Source of the DNA: Flavobacteriaceae bacterium
GTDB lineage: Bacteria > Bacteroidota > Bacteroidia > Flavobacteriales > Flavobacteriaceae
DNA length: 5,835 nucleotides
Reading direction: 5' to 3'
Assembly (NCBI GenBank): GCA_013214275.1
Contig: JABSPP010000119.1
Span: 1-5,835, forward strand
Under the pieces are notes generated by a model that was not told where the DNA came from, searched no databases, and was given only the letters and a program-made list of their open reading frames with translations. Of the stretch, positions 1 through 5,835 are shown in pieces; within the stretch, counting starts at the first letter, position 1; the number at the start of each line of letters is the position of its first letter. The translations under genes were made by a program, and so were the position numbers.

Positions 1-39
1 GCAATTATTAAAGAGTTTAATCTAAACAATTATTCATTT

Positions 40-2127
40 TCAAAACGGATAGGTGTTACCAGCACTACGATTGACAGCTTGGATCATGACTTTCCCTCTT
101 TTTTTAAGGCGCCCTGCTCGTCCTGATACTTGAACCATAAGGTGATAGGCTCGTTCATGAGCTCTAAAGTCTGGGAAATTGAGCATGGTATCTGCATTGA
201 GAATTCCCACCAGAGAAACATTGCCAAAATCCAATCCTTTGGAAAGCATTTGAGTTCCTACTAGGATGTCTATCTCTCTGGCTTCAAAAGCGCCTATTAT
301 TTTTTGATAGCCGTATTTTCCGCGTGTTGTATCTAGATCCATCCGACCTATATGATGTGTTGGGAAGTGTTTTTTTAGTTCGAGTTCTATCTGTTCTGTT
401 CCAAATCCTTTGGTGTTTAATTGATTGCTTCCGCAGGCACCGCAACTGTTGGGCATGGCTCGTTGATAGTGACAATAATGACATCGCAATTCGTTTTTAA
501 ACTTGTGAAATGTTAAACTCACATCACAATTGGGACATTGGGGTGAGCTGCCACAGGTCTTACATTCTACAATTGGGGAAAATCCACGTCGGTTTTGGAA
601 TAAAATGACTTGTTCTTTTTTTTCTAGCACATCGTGAATTTGTTGTAGTAAGATATCTGAAAAATGTCCATTCATTTCTCGTTTTCGATGTTTTTCTTTG
701 AGATCTATGAGTTCTATGGACGGCATTTGTACGTTTCCATACCGATGTGTGAGTTCTACAAATCCATACTTGTGTTCTTTTGCATTGTAAAAGCTTTCTA
801 ATGAAGGGGTTGCAGAGCCTAATAAAACTTTTGCTTGATGTATTTTTGACAAGACTATGGCAGTGTCTCTGGCATGGTATCTGGGAGATGGCTCGAATTG
901 TTTGTATGAGGTTTCGTGTTCTTCATCAACAATGATTAAACCCAGGTTAGAAAACGGTAAAAAAACAGATGATCTTGCTCCTAAAATTATTTGGGCTTTT
1001 GGTTGATGACCTAAGACATTGTTCCACACCTCTACCCTTTCATTCATAGAATGTCTTGAGTGAAATACAGCTATTTGATTTCCAAAATACTGCTGAAGTC
1101 GCGTAATAATTTGTGTGGTTAATGCAATTTCGGGAAGTAAAAATAGTACTTGCTTGCCTTTGTCTATTACTTGTTTAATTAATTTTGTATACACTTCTGT
1201 CTTTCCAGAACTAGTTACGCCATGCAAGAGGATTACATCTTTCTCCTCAAAGGTATTTTGAATTTCTTGTAATGCTTTTTCTTGAAATTCGTTTAAATCT
1301 TTTAATTTACACGTAGCTCCTTTATAAGAAATCCTGTCGGTTTGGATGTGGTAAAATTCAAAGATTTCTTTTTTTACTAAGGCTTTGAGAACTGCTGACG
1401 AAACCCCAGATACTTCTTCTAATTGTTTTGACTTGACAGGCTTTTTGGAAGTCATTAACTGAAAATAGTGCAATACTGCTTCGCGCTGTTTTTTTGCTCT
1501 TGATAATGCTTCTAGCAGATGTTCTAGATGACTTTTATCGTTGTATTGTGGATGAAGCCGAATGTATTGAATCAATTTTGGCTTGTACTGTTCGTAAATT
1601 TCTTCTTTAACAAAAATGGCCGATTTTTCTATCAACTGGTTGACGATGGGCAATACCTTATTCTTTTGTAAGATCTCCTCAATTCGATGAATGGTGAGTT
1701 GTGATTGATGTTGAAGGGCTTCAACGATCAAAAATTCATCATCGTCTAAAGTATCTTGGTTCTTGAACGCCTGATTTTTATAGACAATGGTTTCACTTTC
1801 TAATAAAAAAGCGGATGGCAGTGCTGCTCGATATACATCTCCCAATGCACACATGTAGTATTTGGCAACCCATGCCCAGTGTTTTAGCTGGTGGAAATTA
1901 ACAATGGGTTGGTTGTCTAGAATTTGAAGGATTTCCTTGGCTTCATACAATTCGGGAGGTGTTTGGTGCTTGTGAAATACCAATCCAGTGTACATTTTTT
2001 TGTTTCCAAAGGATACAGCCACACGCACTCCTTTTTGTATAAATTCATACTCAGCCTCAGTTACCGAGTAGGTAAATGTCTTTTGAATGGGAATTGGTAG
2101 TATGACGTCTATAAAAAAACCTGTCAC
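40..2127 (-). CDS. priA: Primosomal protein N' (PriA replication-restart helicase), C-terminally truncated
   Basis: PriA is a cytoplasmic 3'-5' superfamily 2 DNA helicase that binds stalled or collapsed forks and loads the replicative helicase. Visible in order are the N-terminal 3'-DNA-binding domain (about residues 1-105), a winged-helix region (about 110-260), Walker A GVTSSGKT (303-310), DEEH box (401-404), LLGSATPS (435-442), eight zinc-binding cysteines (522, 525, 531, 534, 549, 552, 562, 565), GTQMLSKGLDF (624-634) and motif VI QVSGRAGR (666-673). The start is GTG at 2127: an in-frame TAA lies only three codons upstream and the family-like N-terminus follows at once. Family members are usually about 800 residues or more; this one stops at 695. 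Family resemblance ends near IQAVN (682-686), and the last nine residues, RSAGNTYPF, look foreign. Neither other frame restores the missing C-terminal domain, so it is a truncation rather than a frameshift. The identity is very secure. Whether the product works is doubtful. Confidence 0.95.
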   Translation of the reverse strand: MTGFFIDVILPIPIQKTFTYSVTEAEYEFIQKGVRVAVSFGNKKMYTGLVFHKHQTPPELYEAKEILQILDNQPIVNFHQLKHWAWVAKYYMCALGDVYRAALPSAFLLESETIVYKNQAFKNQDTLDDDEFLIVEALQHQSQLTIHRIEEILQKNKVLPIVNQLIEKSAIFVKEEIYEQYKPKLIQYIRLHPQYNDKSHLEHLLEALSRAKKQREAVLHYFQLMTSKKPVKSKQLEEVSGVSSAVLKALVKKEIFEFYHIQTDRISYKGATCKLKDLNEFQEKALQEIQNTFEEKDVILLHGVTSSGKTEVYTKLIKQVIDKGKQVLFLLPEIALTTQIITRLQQYFGNQIAVFHSRHSMNERVEVWNNVLGHQPKAQIILGARSSVFLPFSNLGLIIVDEEHETSYKQFEPSPRYHARDTAIVLSKIHQAKVLLGSATPSLESFYNAKEHKYGFVELTHRYGNVQMPSIELIDLKEKHRKREMNGHFSDILLQQIHDVLEKKEQVILFQNRRGFSPIVECKTCGSSPQCPNCDVSLTFHKFKNELRCHYCHYQRAMPNSCGACGSNQLNTKGFGTEQIELELKKHFPTHHIGRMDLDTTRGKYGYQKIIGAFEAREIDILVGTQMLSKGLDFGNVSLVGILNADTMLNFPDFRAHERAYHLMVQVSGRAGRLKKRGKVMIQAVNRSAGNTYPF

Positions 2128-2377
2128 TTTTATTGCTTAATAGTTTGTTCCTGATGAGGTCTTATAAGGCCAATACTTTCTGTTGAGCTTGGTTGATATT
2201 TAGCTCCAAACGATAGAATGAACTCCCTTGGGGGCAAGCTATAAAGTATTCAAAGGAAACTATTTTAATCATTTCGAGTCAAGCCTAGATGAATTCACCC
2301 TTGGCTATCGTCTTTCGATTCAAAACTACTGATTTTTCAGGATATTTAGACTTAGAATCTCGACGAAGTTTGTTTGT
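2128..2377. other. Intergenic region between phoX and priA
   Basis: This 250-bp gap separates the end of phoX from the start of priA, both on the minus strand. I find no gene with family resemblance. A TAGTTTTG box, which fits the Bacteroidota -7 consensus TAnnTTTG, reads on the minus strand at 2321-2328, but it has no -33 partner and lies almost 200 bp from priA. Short repeats are present: TTTAGACTT at 2345-2353 and 2377-2385, CTTTCGATTC at 2312-2321 and 2383-2392, and an 8-bp inverted pair AATACTTT/AAAGTATT at 2172-2179 and 2243-2250. Each is short enough to be chance. There is no convincing stem followed by a T run after phoX. The size of the gap suggests priA has its own promoter, but I cannot place it. 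Confidence 0.5.
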
Positions 2378-4063
2378 TTAGACTTTCGATTCGATCTGAC
2401 GTAGTAGGTTCATTTTTTCAATGAGATCTCCTTGAATGGCGACTACAGCAGATTTAGGAATGTTATCTTGATCAAAAGGCCAGGTACTTGTTGGGTTACT
2501 CAAGTCCTTTGTTTGTTCTCCGGGATGTTGTACACTCAAAAACAGGGTCTTCCCATCGGGTGAGAACCAAGGACCTGTGAGCTCAGCATCACGGGGTGCT
2601 GAGGCCACTCGGATCACTTTTCCTGTATCTTTTCCGTATCTGGGAATCACAAAAAGACTGTTATTTTTAAATGGGATATAAGGTTCCCCTTCTTTATTCA
2701 TGGAACTCCCAGACATGTCTGAGGTGATCCAAAGATTTCCAGACATATCAAATGCTAAATTGTCTGGACAGGAGAATCCATTTTCTTCGCCACCAGCTTT
2801 AAATGTAGAAGCCTTGAATGTTAGGGCATCAAAACGACCATTGGTTTCTTCGATCTTAAGAATTGATCCATGAAAGTCTTTTTTGCGCTTGTTATTGGTT
2901 AATGAGATAAAGATATTTCCCGTTACTGGATCAATTTCTATGTCTTCTGGTCTGTTTAATTCTGTTGCGCCTAATAGTTTTGCAGCTTCTCGAGTTCTTA
3001 TCAATACTTCGGTTTGATCTTTAAATTTTTCCTGTAGGATGGGTTGTGTTTTCCAATCTAGCGGAAGCCACTTCCCATTGACGGTATCTGCAACATATAG
3101 TGTTCCCTCTTTTAAAGAACCGGGCTTAGAAGAAATAAATTTATAGACATGTTCATCTGCTTTATCGTCGCCTGTGTAGGCTACTACGCGCTTGTCTTCT
3201 AATTCGTAGAGTGTACAGCATTCGTGAGAGAAACGCCCCAAAGCAATGTGCTTTTGAGCTTCTCCACTTTTCGGATCTACCTCTACCACCCAACTTTATA
3301 TCTCTTTTGTATATTCATAGAATTTATCCCATCCCATACATCCTGACTTTTTTTGTGGTTGGTTGTGTTGATCATAAACCGTTTCACCATAGAGTCCTTG
3401 ATAGTTTTCTTCGCATGTGATAAAGGTATTCCAAGGTGTGATGCCTCCCGAGCAATTACTATTGGTTCCCATGGCAACTGTTGTTCCTTTAATAGGTTGA
3501 TCCCAATTTATTTTGATAGGGGTTTGTGCTGTAATTCTCCTGTTATGTGGGTCGTTTTTTACGATGCTCCACATTCCATTTTCCTCTCTTATACGCACAA
3601 TACTTCCTCCTACATTGTACATTTCTTGGTCGACTTGCTGTTGTGTTTTGTGGGCTGTTGAATTTGAGTTATTTGTATGGTTAAAGTTGGAGACAAATAA
3701 AGGGCTTACATACTCGTGATTCACCCATAAAAGACCGTCTTTTGGGTTTTCATTGTCTAGTGGAATGAAGCACGTAAAATCATTGTTAAAACCAAAATAG
3801 TCTTTGTCATTAATGGCATCTCCCCACTTGACTATCACATGGGAGTTCAATCCTTTTGCTAGCAGTAAATCGTCTTTTTTAGAGGCTTGAATATCTTCTA
3901 AGACAATTTTCCTTAACCTGTTGAGTGTCTTATTTGACGGATTGATAAGATGTGTAGTTGGATTTGAGTTGTTACCACAGCCCAGCAAGAAAGGAGGAAC
4001 TATGGCAACTCCCAAACTGGCTTTTCCTATAAAGGAAATAAATTGTCTTCGGTTGTATGACAT
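2378..4063 (-). pseudogene. phoX: PhoX-family (DUF839) alkaline phosphatase interrupted by an in-frame TAA
   Basis: PhoX enzymes are exported, Ca- and Fe-dependent alkaline phosphatases that release phosphate from organic esters. The N-terminus has a twin-arginine motif (NRRQFIS, residues 4-10), a hydrophobic stretch and a lipobox LLGC (Cys29), suggesting a Tat-exported lipoprotein. Family motifs follow: VNHEYVSP (114-121), SNCSGGITPWNTFITCEEN (202-220, with Cys204 matching the family's iron-ligand cysteine), then after the break LGRFSHE (275-281), YTGDD, RPED (371-374), CPDNLAFD (432-439) and GPWFSPDGKT...VQHPGE (497-516). The frame spans 561 codons, full length for the family, and is broken only by TAA at codon 256, where relatives read on into a WVVEVDP-like segment. 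Both halves are in the same frame and share family motifs, so this is one gene. Translation should stop at residue 255, losing over half the protein. The downstream GTG at 3289 is an ordinary internal valine codon, not a credible restart. A recent nonsense mutation, a sequencing error or readthrough would each fit. Confidence 0.9.
3296..3298 (-). other. In-frame TAA stop inside phoX (codon 256)
   Basis: Minus-strand codons run ACA AAA GAG ATA TAA AGT TGG GTG GTA GAG GTA GAT, giving TKEI-stop-SWVVEVD. A single base change from TAT or TAC (Tyr) would create it; Gln, Glu, Lys, Ser or Leu codons are also one step away. TAA is the ordinary terminator of phoX itself (2378-2380) and of the membrane protein gene (4305-4307), so reassignment of TAA as a sense codon is not supported. 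Confidence 0.9.
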
Positions 4064-4099
4064 TATATGTTGAGGTTTAGATACTGTTGTTTAGTGATA

Positions 4100-4107
4100 C
4101 AAAAATA
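4100..4107 (-). promoter_or_regulatory. Possible Bacteroidota-type -7 box for phoX
   Basis: On the minus strand this reads TATTTTTG, an exact match to the TAnnTTTG -7 consensus of the Bacteroidota housekeeping sigma factor. It lies 36 nt upstream of the phoX ATG, which would leave an untranslated leader of roughly 30 nt. No TTTG-like -33 element is present at the usual 19-21 nt spacing, so this is only half a promoter. Such AT-rich octamers also occur by chance. Confidence 0.35.
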
Positions 4108-4138
4108 CGATATACAGGATGAATTGAGTCATCTTAAA

Positions 4139-4144
4139 AAATAC
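4139..4144. repeat. Left target-site duplication AAATAC
   Basis: AAATAC abuts the outer end of the left terminal repeat of the MITE-like element and is identical to the hexamer at 4278-4283. In an AT-rich context a 6-bp match could be chance, but its exact placement at both boundaries supports insertion. Confidence 0.65.
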
Positions 4145-4277
4145 TGGGTGTACGACAAATTTCCGTTAATGTCATTCTGAACTTGTTTCAGAATCTAGGG
4201 TGGACTGATTTTTTAGAATCTGAACTCAATTCAGATTGACAAAAATTGACCTCCTTTGGAAATTTGTCGTACACCCA
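4145..4277. mobile_element. MITE-like element with perfect 20-bp terminal inverted repeats
   Basis: The ends are exact inverted copies: TGGGTGTACGACAAATTTCC at 4145-4164 and its reverse complement at 4258-4277. The element is 133 bp and has no coding capacity. The hexamer AAATAC flanks it directly on both sides (4139-4144 and 4278-4283), as expected for a target-site duplication; it can be read as 7 bp (AAAATAC) if the last A of the right repeat is counted as target. The interior is itself palindromic. These are the marks of a miniature inverted-repeat transposable element moved in trans by a transposase elsewhere in the genome. It lies 28 nt past the stop of the membrane protein gene and, with its duplication, 76 nt upstream of the phoX start. 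I cannot name the parent insertion-sequence family. Confidence 0.8.
4171..4240. repeat. Nested palindromic core of the MITE-like element
   Basis: Two small hairpins are visible. ATTCTGAA (4174-4181) pairs with TTCAGAAT (4187-4194) across 5 nt, and AATCTGAA (4217-4224) pairs with TTCAGATT (4230-4237) across 5 nt. The two hairpins are also near-complements of each other: GTCATTCTGAA (4171-4181) with TTCAGATTGAC (4230-4240), and TTCAGAATCTA (4187-4197) with TAGAATCTGAA (4214-4224), each with one mismatch. The region can therefore fold as two short hairpins or as part of one long imperfect hairpin continued by the terminal repeats. The left half resembles an intergenic repeat I recall from many flavobacterial genomes; that is memory, not a search. 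No T run follows either stem, so an intrinsic terminator is not supported. Confidence 0.7.
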
Positions 4278-4283
4278 AAATAC
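4278..4283. repeat. Right target-site duplication AAATAC
   Basis: Second copy of the hexamer directly flanking the MITE-like element, identical to 4139-4144. Confidence 0.65.
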
Positions 4284-4304
4284 TTGATAAGTAGAATGAT
4301 AAAA

Positions 4305-5795
4305 TTAATTTTTTAATATTTTATATACTCTTGAAGTTCCATAAAGTCCTTTATAAGAATAGACATTTTCCTTAGTATATTCTTCAAAGGTAAAAACTTC
4401 GCTACCCATTGCGTGTATTTTTGCGCGATTAAAAACTTCTGGTTTATCAATAATATCTGTATAAATAGCTTTGTGTTCTAGGATGGATAAAATTGAATCC
4501 TTGGAAACTTTCCCGAAATATAATACGTTAATAGGGTTAACCCCTTTTTTGTAGAAATACTTATTCTGAATTTCGTAACTCTTTACTAAAAATGTTTTAT
4601 CATCATTTTTAATGATGTAATCTACTAGTTTTTGATCATCATAATACCTGTAATAATAATCAGGAAAAATTCCAAACGAGAAGTTCCATACAAACAGAAG
4701 TAAAATAAACTGTTTTAAAAACTGTTGATTTATATGAAATTTTACTCCTATGAAAAGAAATATAAGAAAGGGCAAAGCGACCATAAATTCAACATTACCA
4801 TAACTGTAAAAGGCAAATAGGTAAACTGCTATGAGAATAAATAAGTGAATATTTGCAAACAACTCGCGGTTATTTTCTCTCTTTTCAAACATTTTTTCTT
4901 TCTTAAAAAACTGCCAAATAAGCTGTATCCCGATGACAAGAGAAATTAGTAAAGGAACAAAATAAAGCCAATTAGTTTTGAGTAGTACAAAAATATTAGG
5001 GTGAGCTTCTAAGAAAATTCTAATTGTACTTACCGACTGAAATAGGATGCTTTTCCAGCCATGCCAACTATAACTAACTTTAGCTATTCCTTCTTGATAA
5101 AAATCATGCATCATGAAATAGTATAAATTTGAAATCGTTAACTCCTGATTTTGATAAAAAATAAGTACGAATGCATATCCTAATGGTACTACCAACGCAG
5201 GGGTGGTATAGAAAATAAGACTTTTTATGTTTTTGTTATGTAGGAAAACTCCAATCAACAATCCTAGCCACCAAAAGAAATGAAGTTGATGAAACAAACA
5301 TGAAAAAGCCGTGAAAAGACCACTAATAACTACAAAAAAATAGTTCTTGTTTATTAAACTTTTTAGAAAATAGAAACTTCCAAGTAGGGAAAAGGTGATA
5401 GGAATTATATAAACTTCATTTTCAACTCCGTATTGCCATAAATTAAAACTAAAACCTATGGTAAGAAGGAATAAAATTCGTTGTTTAGTAGGAATGTTTA
5501 AGAGAATTAGAATACGGTTAAAAACGATTAAGTTAATGATCTGGAATATGGAGTTGATCACCTTTCCGAATAATATTGTATCTGTGAACCATCCCATCGC
5601 TTTAAAAGGGGCTATCAATCCATATAAAAAAGCATGGCTTAACAAATGATGTGGTTTAAATAGGTATTTATTGTATTCAACATATCCAGCATAACCAAAA
5701 GCATCTAAGGAGGAGTTATTGTTGGGAAATAAGATGTAAAAGATGAAAATGATTCCTAAAGCAATGGACTCTCTTGTAAAGGTAAATTTTCTCAA
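4305..5795 (-). CDS. Polytopic membrane protein, probable GT-C-type glycosyltransferase
   Basis: This 496-residue protein has about 11-13 hydrophobic segments, roughly at 12-23, 51-66, 84-100, 107-118, 128-145, 152-165, 171-186, 194-213, 276-297, 314-330, 337-350 and 360-377. A polar C-terminal domain follows (about 378-496). The first extracytoplasmic loop has Asp31 in SLDAFGYA followed by KPHHLLSH (47-54), a placement like the catalytic acidic loop of GT-C enzymes. WQYGVENEVY (120-129) resembles the W.Y..ENEVY/AEVY segment of O-mannosyltransferase-like and DUF2723-type proteins, and YGNVEFMVALPF (332-343) has a second family-like acidic segment. By inference it moves a sugar from a lipid-linked donor to a surface acceptor at the inner membrane; donor and acceptor are unknown. 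The start is TTG at 5795: an in-frame TAA lies five codons upstream, and the first ATG (Met67) would remove TM1 and Asp31. The gene is clearly more AT-rich than phoX and priA. Glycosyltransferase function is moderately likely; the integral membrane nature is secure. Confidence 0.8.
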   Translation of the reverse strand: MRKFTFTRESIALGIIFIFYILFPNNNSSLDAFGYAGYVEYNKYLFKPHHLLSHAFLYGLIAPFKAMGWFTDTILFGKVINSIFQIINLIVFNRILILLNIPTKQRILFLLTIGFSFNLWQYGVENEVYIIPITFSLLGSFYFLKSLINKNYFFVVISGLFTAFSCLFHQLHFFWWLGLLIGVFLHNKNIKSLIFYTTPALVVPLGYAFVLIFYQNQELTISNLYYFMMHDFYQEGIAKVSYSWHGWKSILFQSVSTIRIFLEAHPNIFVLLKTNWLYFVPLLISLVIGIQLIWQFFKKEKMFEKRENNRELFANIHLFILIAVYLFAFYSYGNVEFMVALPFLIFLFIGVKFHINQQFLKQFILLLFVWNFSFGIFPDYYYRYYDDQKLVDYIIKNDDKTFLVKSYEIQNKYFYKKGVNPINVLYFGKVSKDSILSILEHKAIYTDIIDKPEVFNRAKIHAMGSEVFTFEEYTKENVYSYKGLYGTSRVYKILKN

Positions 5796-5835
5796 ACCTT
5801 TGTTGTTTTAATTTGATTTATAGGGTTACCCATTT
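5792..5835 (-). CDS. Possible 3' end of an upstream gene (partial)
   Basis: One minus-strand frame is open from the window edge to TGA at 5792-5794. It encodes MGNPINQIKTTKV (the Met may be internal), and its stop overlaps the TTG start of the membrane protein gene in the 4-nt TTGA arrangement typical of translationally coupled genes. That arrangement is the main evidence; 14 open codons alone mean little. If real, the two genes form an operon that continues to the right. The product cannot be identified. Confidence 0.3.
   Translation of the reverse strand, partial: MGNPINQIKTTKV

Noticed and set aside
284..484. Open frame of 66 codons overlapping priA
   Set aside because: It lies wholly inside the well-supported priA coding sequence and its product has no recognisable features; it is a shadow of that gene.
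2172..2250. Inverted pair AATACTTT/AAAGTATT in the phoX-priA gap
   Set aside because: Eight AT-rich bases 63 nt apart without extension of the pairing; not enough for a terminator or an element end.
2289..2381. 30-codon plus-strand frame beginning ATG AAT TCA in the phoX-priA gap
   Set aside because: Very short, stop codon immediately upstream, no recognisable ribosome site or family; it only just reaches the end of phoX.
2312..2392. Short direct repeats TTTAGACTT and CTTTCGATTC at the end of phoX and beyond it
   Set aside because: Lengths of 9-10 bp, different spacings and no higher-order array; most likely chance or trace duplication.
3296..3298. Reassignment of TAA to a sense codon
   Set aside because: TAA ends phoX at its natural C-terminus and ends the membrane protein gene, so it acts as a stop elsewhere in the window.
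3211..3719. Several open frames overlapping the middle of phoX on both strands
   Set aside because: They overlap a frame with strong PhoX family motifs on both sides of the stop; none has a recognisable domain.
4171..4197. Intrinsic terminator within the gap upstream of phoX
   Set aside because: The hairpins are real but no T run follows them on either strand, and they are explained as parts of the MITE-like element.
5458..5649. 63-codon plus-strand frame inside the membrane protein gene
   Set aside because: Basic, low-complexity product opposite a strongly supported membrane protein; typical of antisense frames in AT-rich DNA.
49..5831. Similar sequences ATAGGTGTTACC (49-60) and ATAGGGTTACC (5820-5830) near the two window edges
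   Set aside because: They differ by a base insertion, are short, and no integrase or clear element boundary accompanies them; treated as coincidence.

Overview
The window looks like chromosome from a low-GC member of the Bacteroidota, most likely a flavobacterium. The reasons are the style of the PriA protein, a Tat-exported PhoX-type phosphatase with a lipobox, a TAnnTTTG-type promoter box, GTG/TTG starts without clear Shine-Dalgarno sequences, and an intergenic repeat core (GTCATTCTGAAC...GTTTCAGAATCT) that I recall as common between flavobacterial genes. Species cannot be assigned from sequence alone. All recognised genes lie on the minus strand, so transcription runs from high to low coordinates.

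Layout in transcription order. At the right edge, 5792-5835 may be the last 14 codons of an upstream gene; its stop overlaps by 4 nt the TTG start of a 496-residue polytopic membrane protein (4305-5795). That protein resembles GT-C-type glycosyltransferases and is visibly more AT-rich than its neighbours. Next is a 241-bp gap holding a 133-bp MITE-like element (4145-4277): perfect 20-bp terminal inverted repeats, a flanking 6-bp direct repeat and internal palindromes. It lies just upstream of the phoX promoter region. phoX (2378-4063) is complete in length but is cut once, by an in-frame TAA at codon 256. After a 250-bp gap comes priA (40-2127), which has all helicase motifs but ends after motif VI with an unrelated 9-residue tail, about 120 residues short of the family length.

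The genes do not form an obvious pathway. priA is replication restart, phoX is extracytoplasmic phosphate scavenging, and the membrane protein probably belongs to a surface-glycan cluster continuing to the right. The notable content is the lesions and the small mobile element: one gene with a point nonsense mutation, one with a replaced 3' end, and one apparently clean MITE insertion. I see no CRISPR array, rRNA, tRNA, complete insertion sequence or phage gene, and nothing I would call a new defence or metabolic system.
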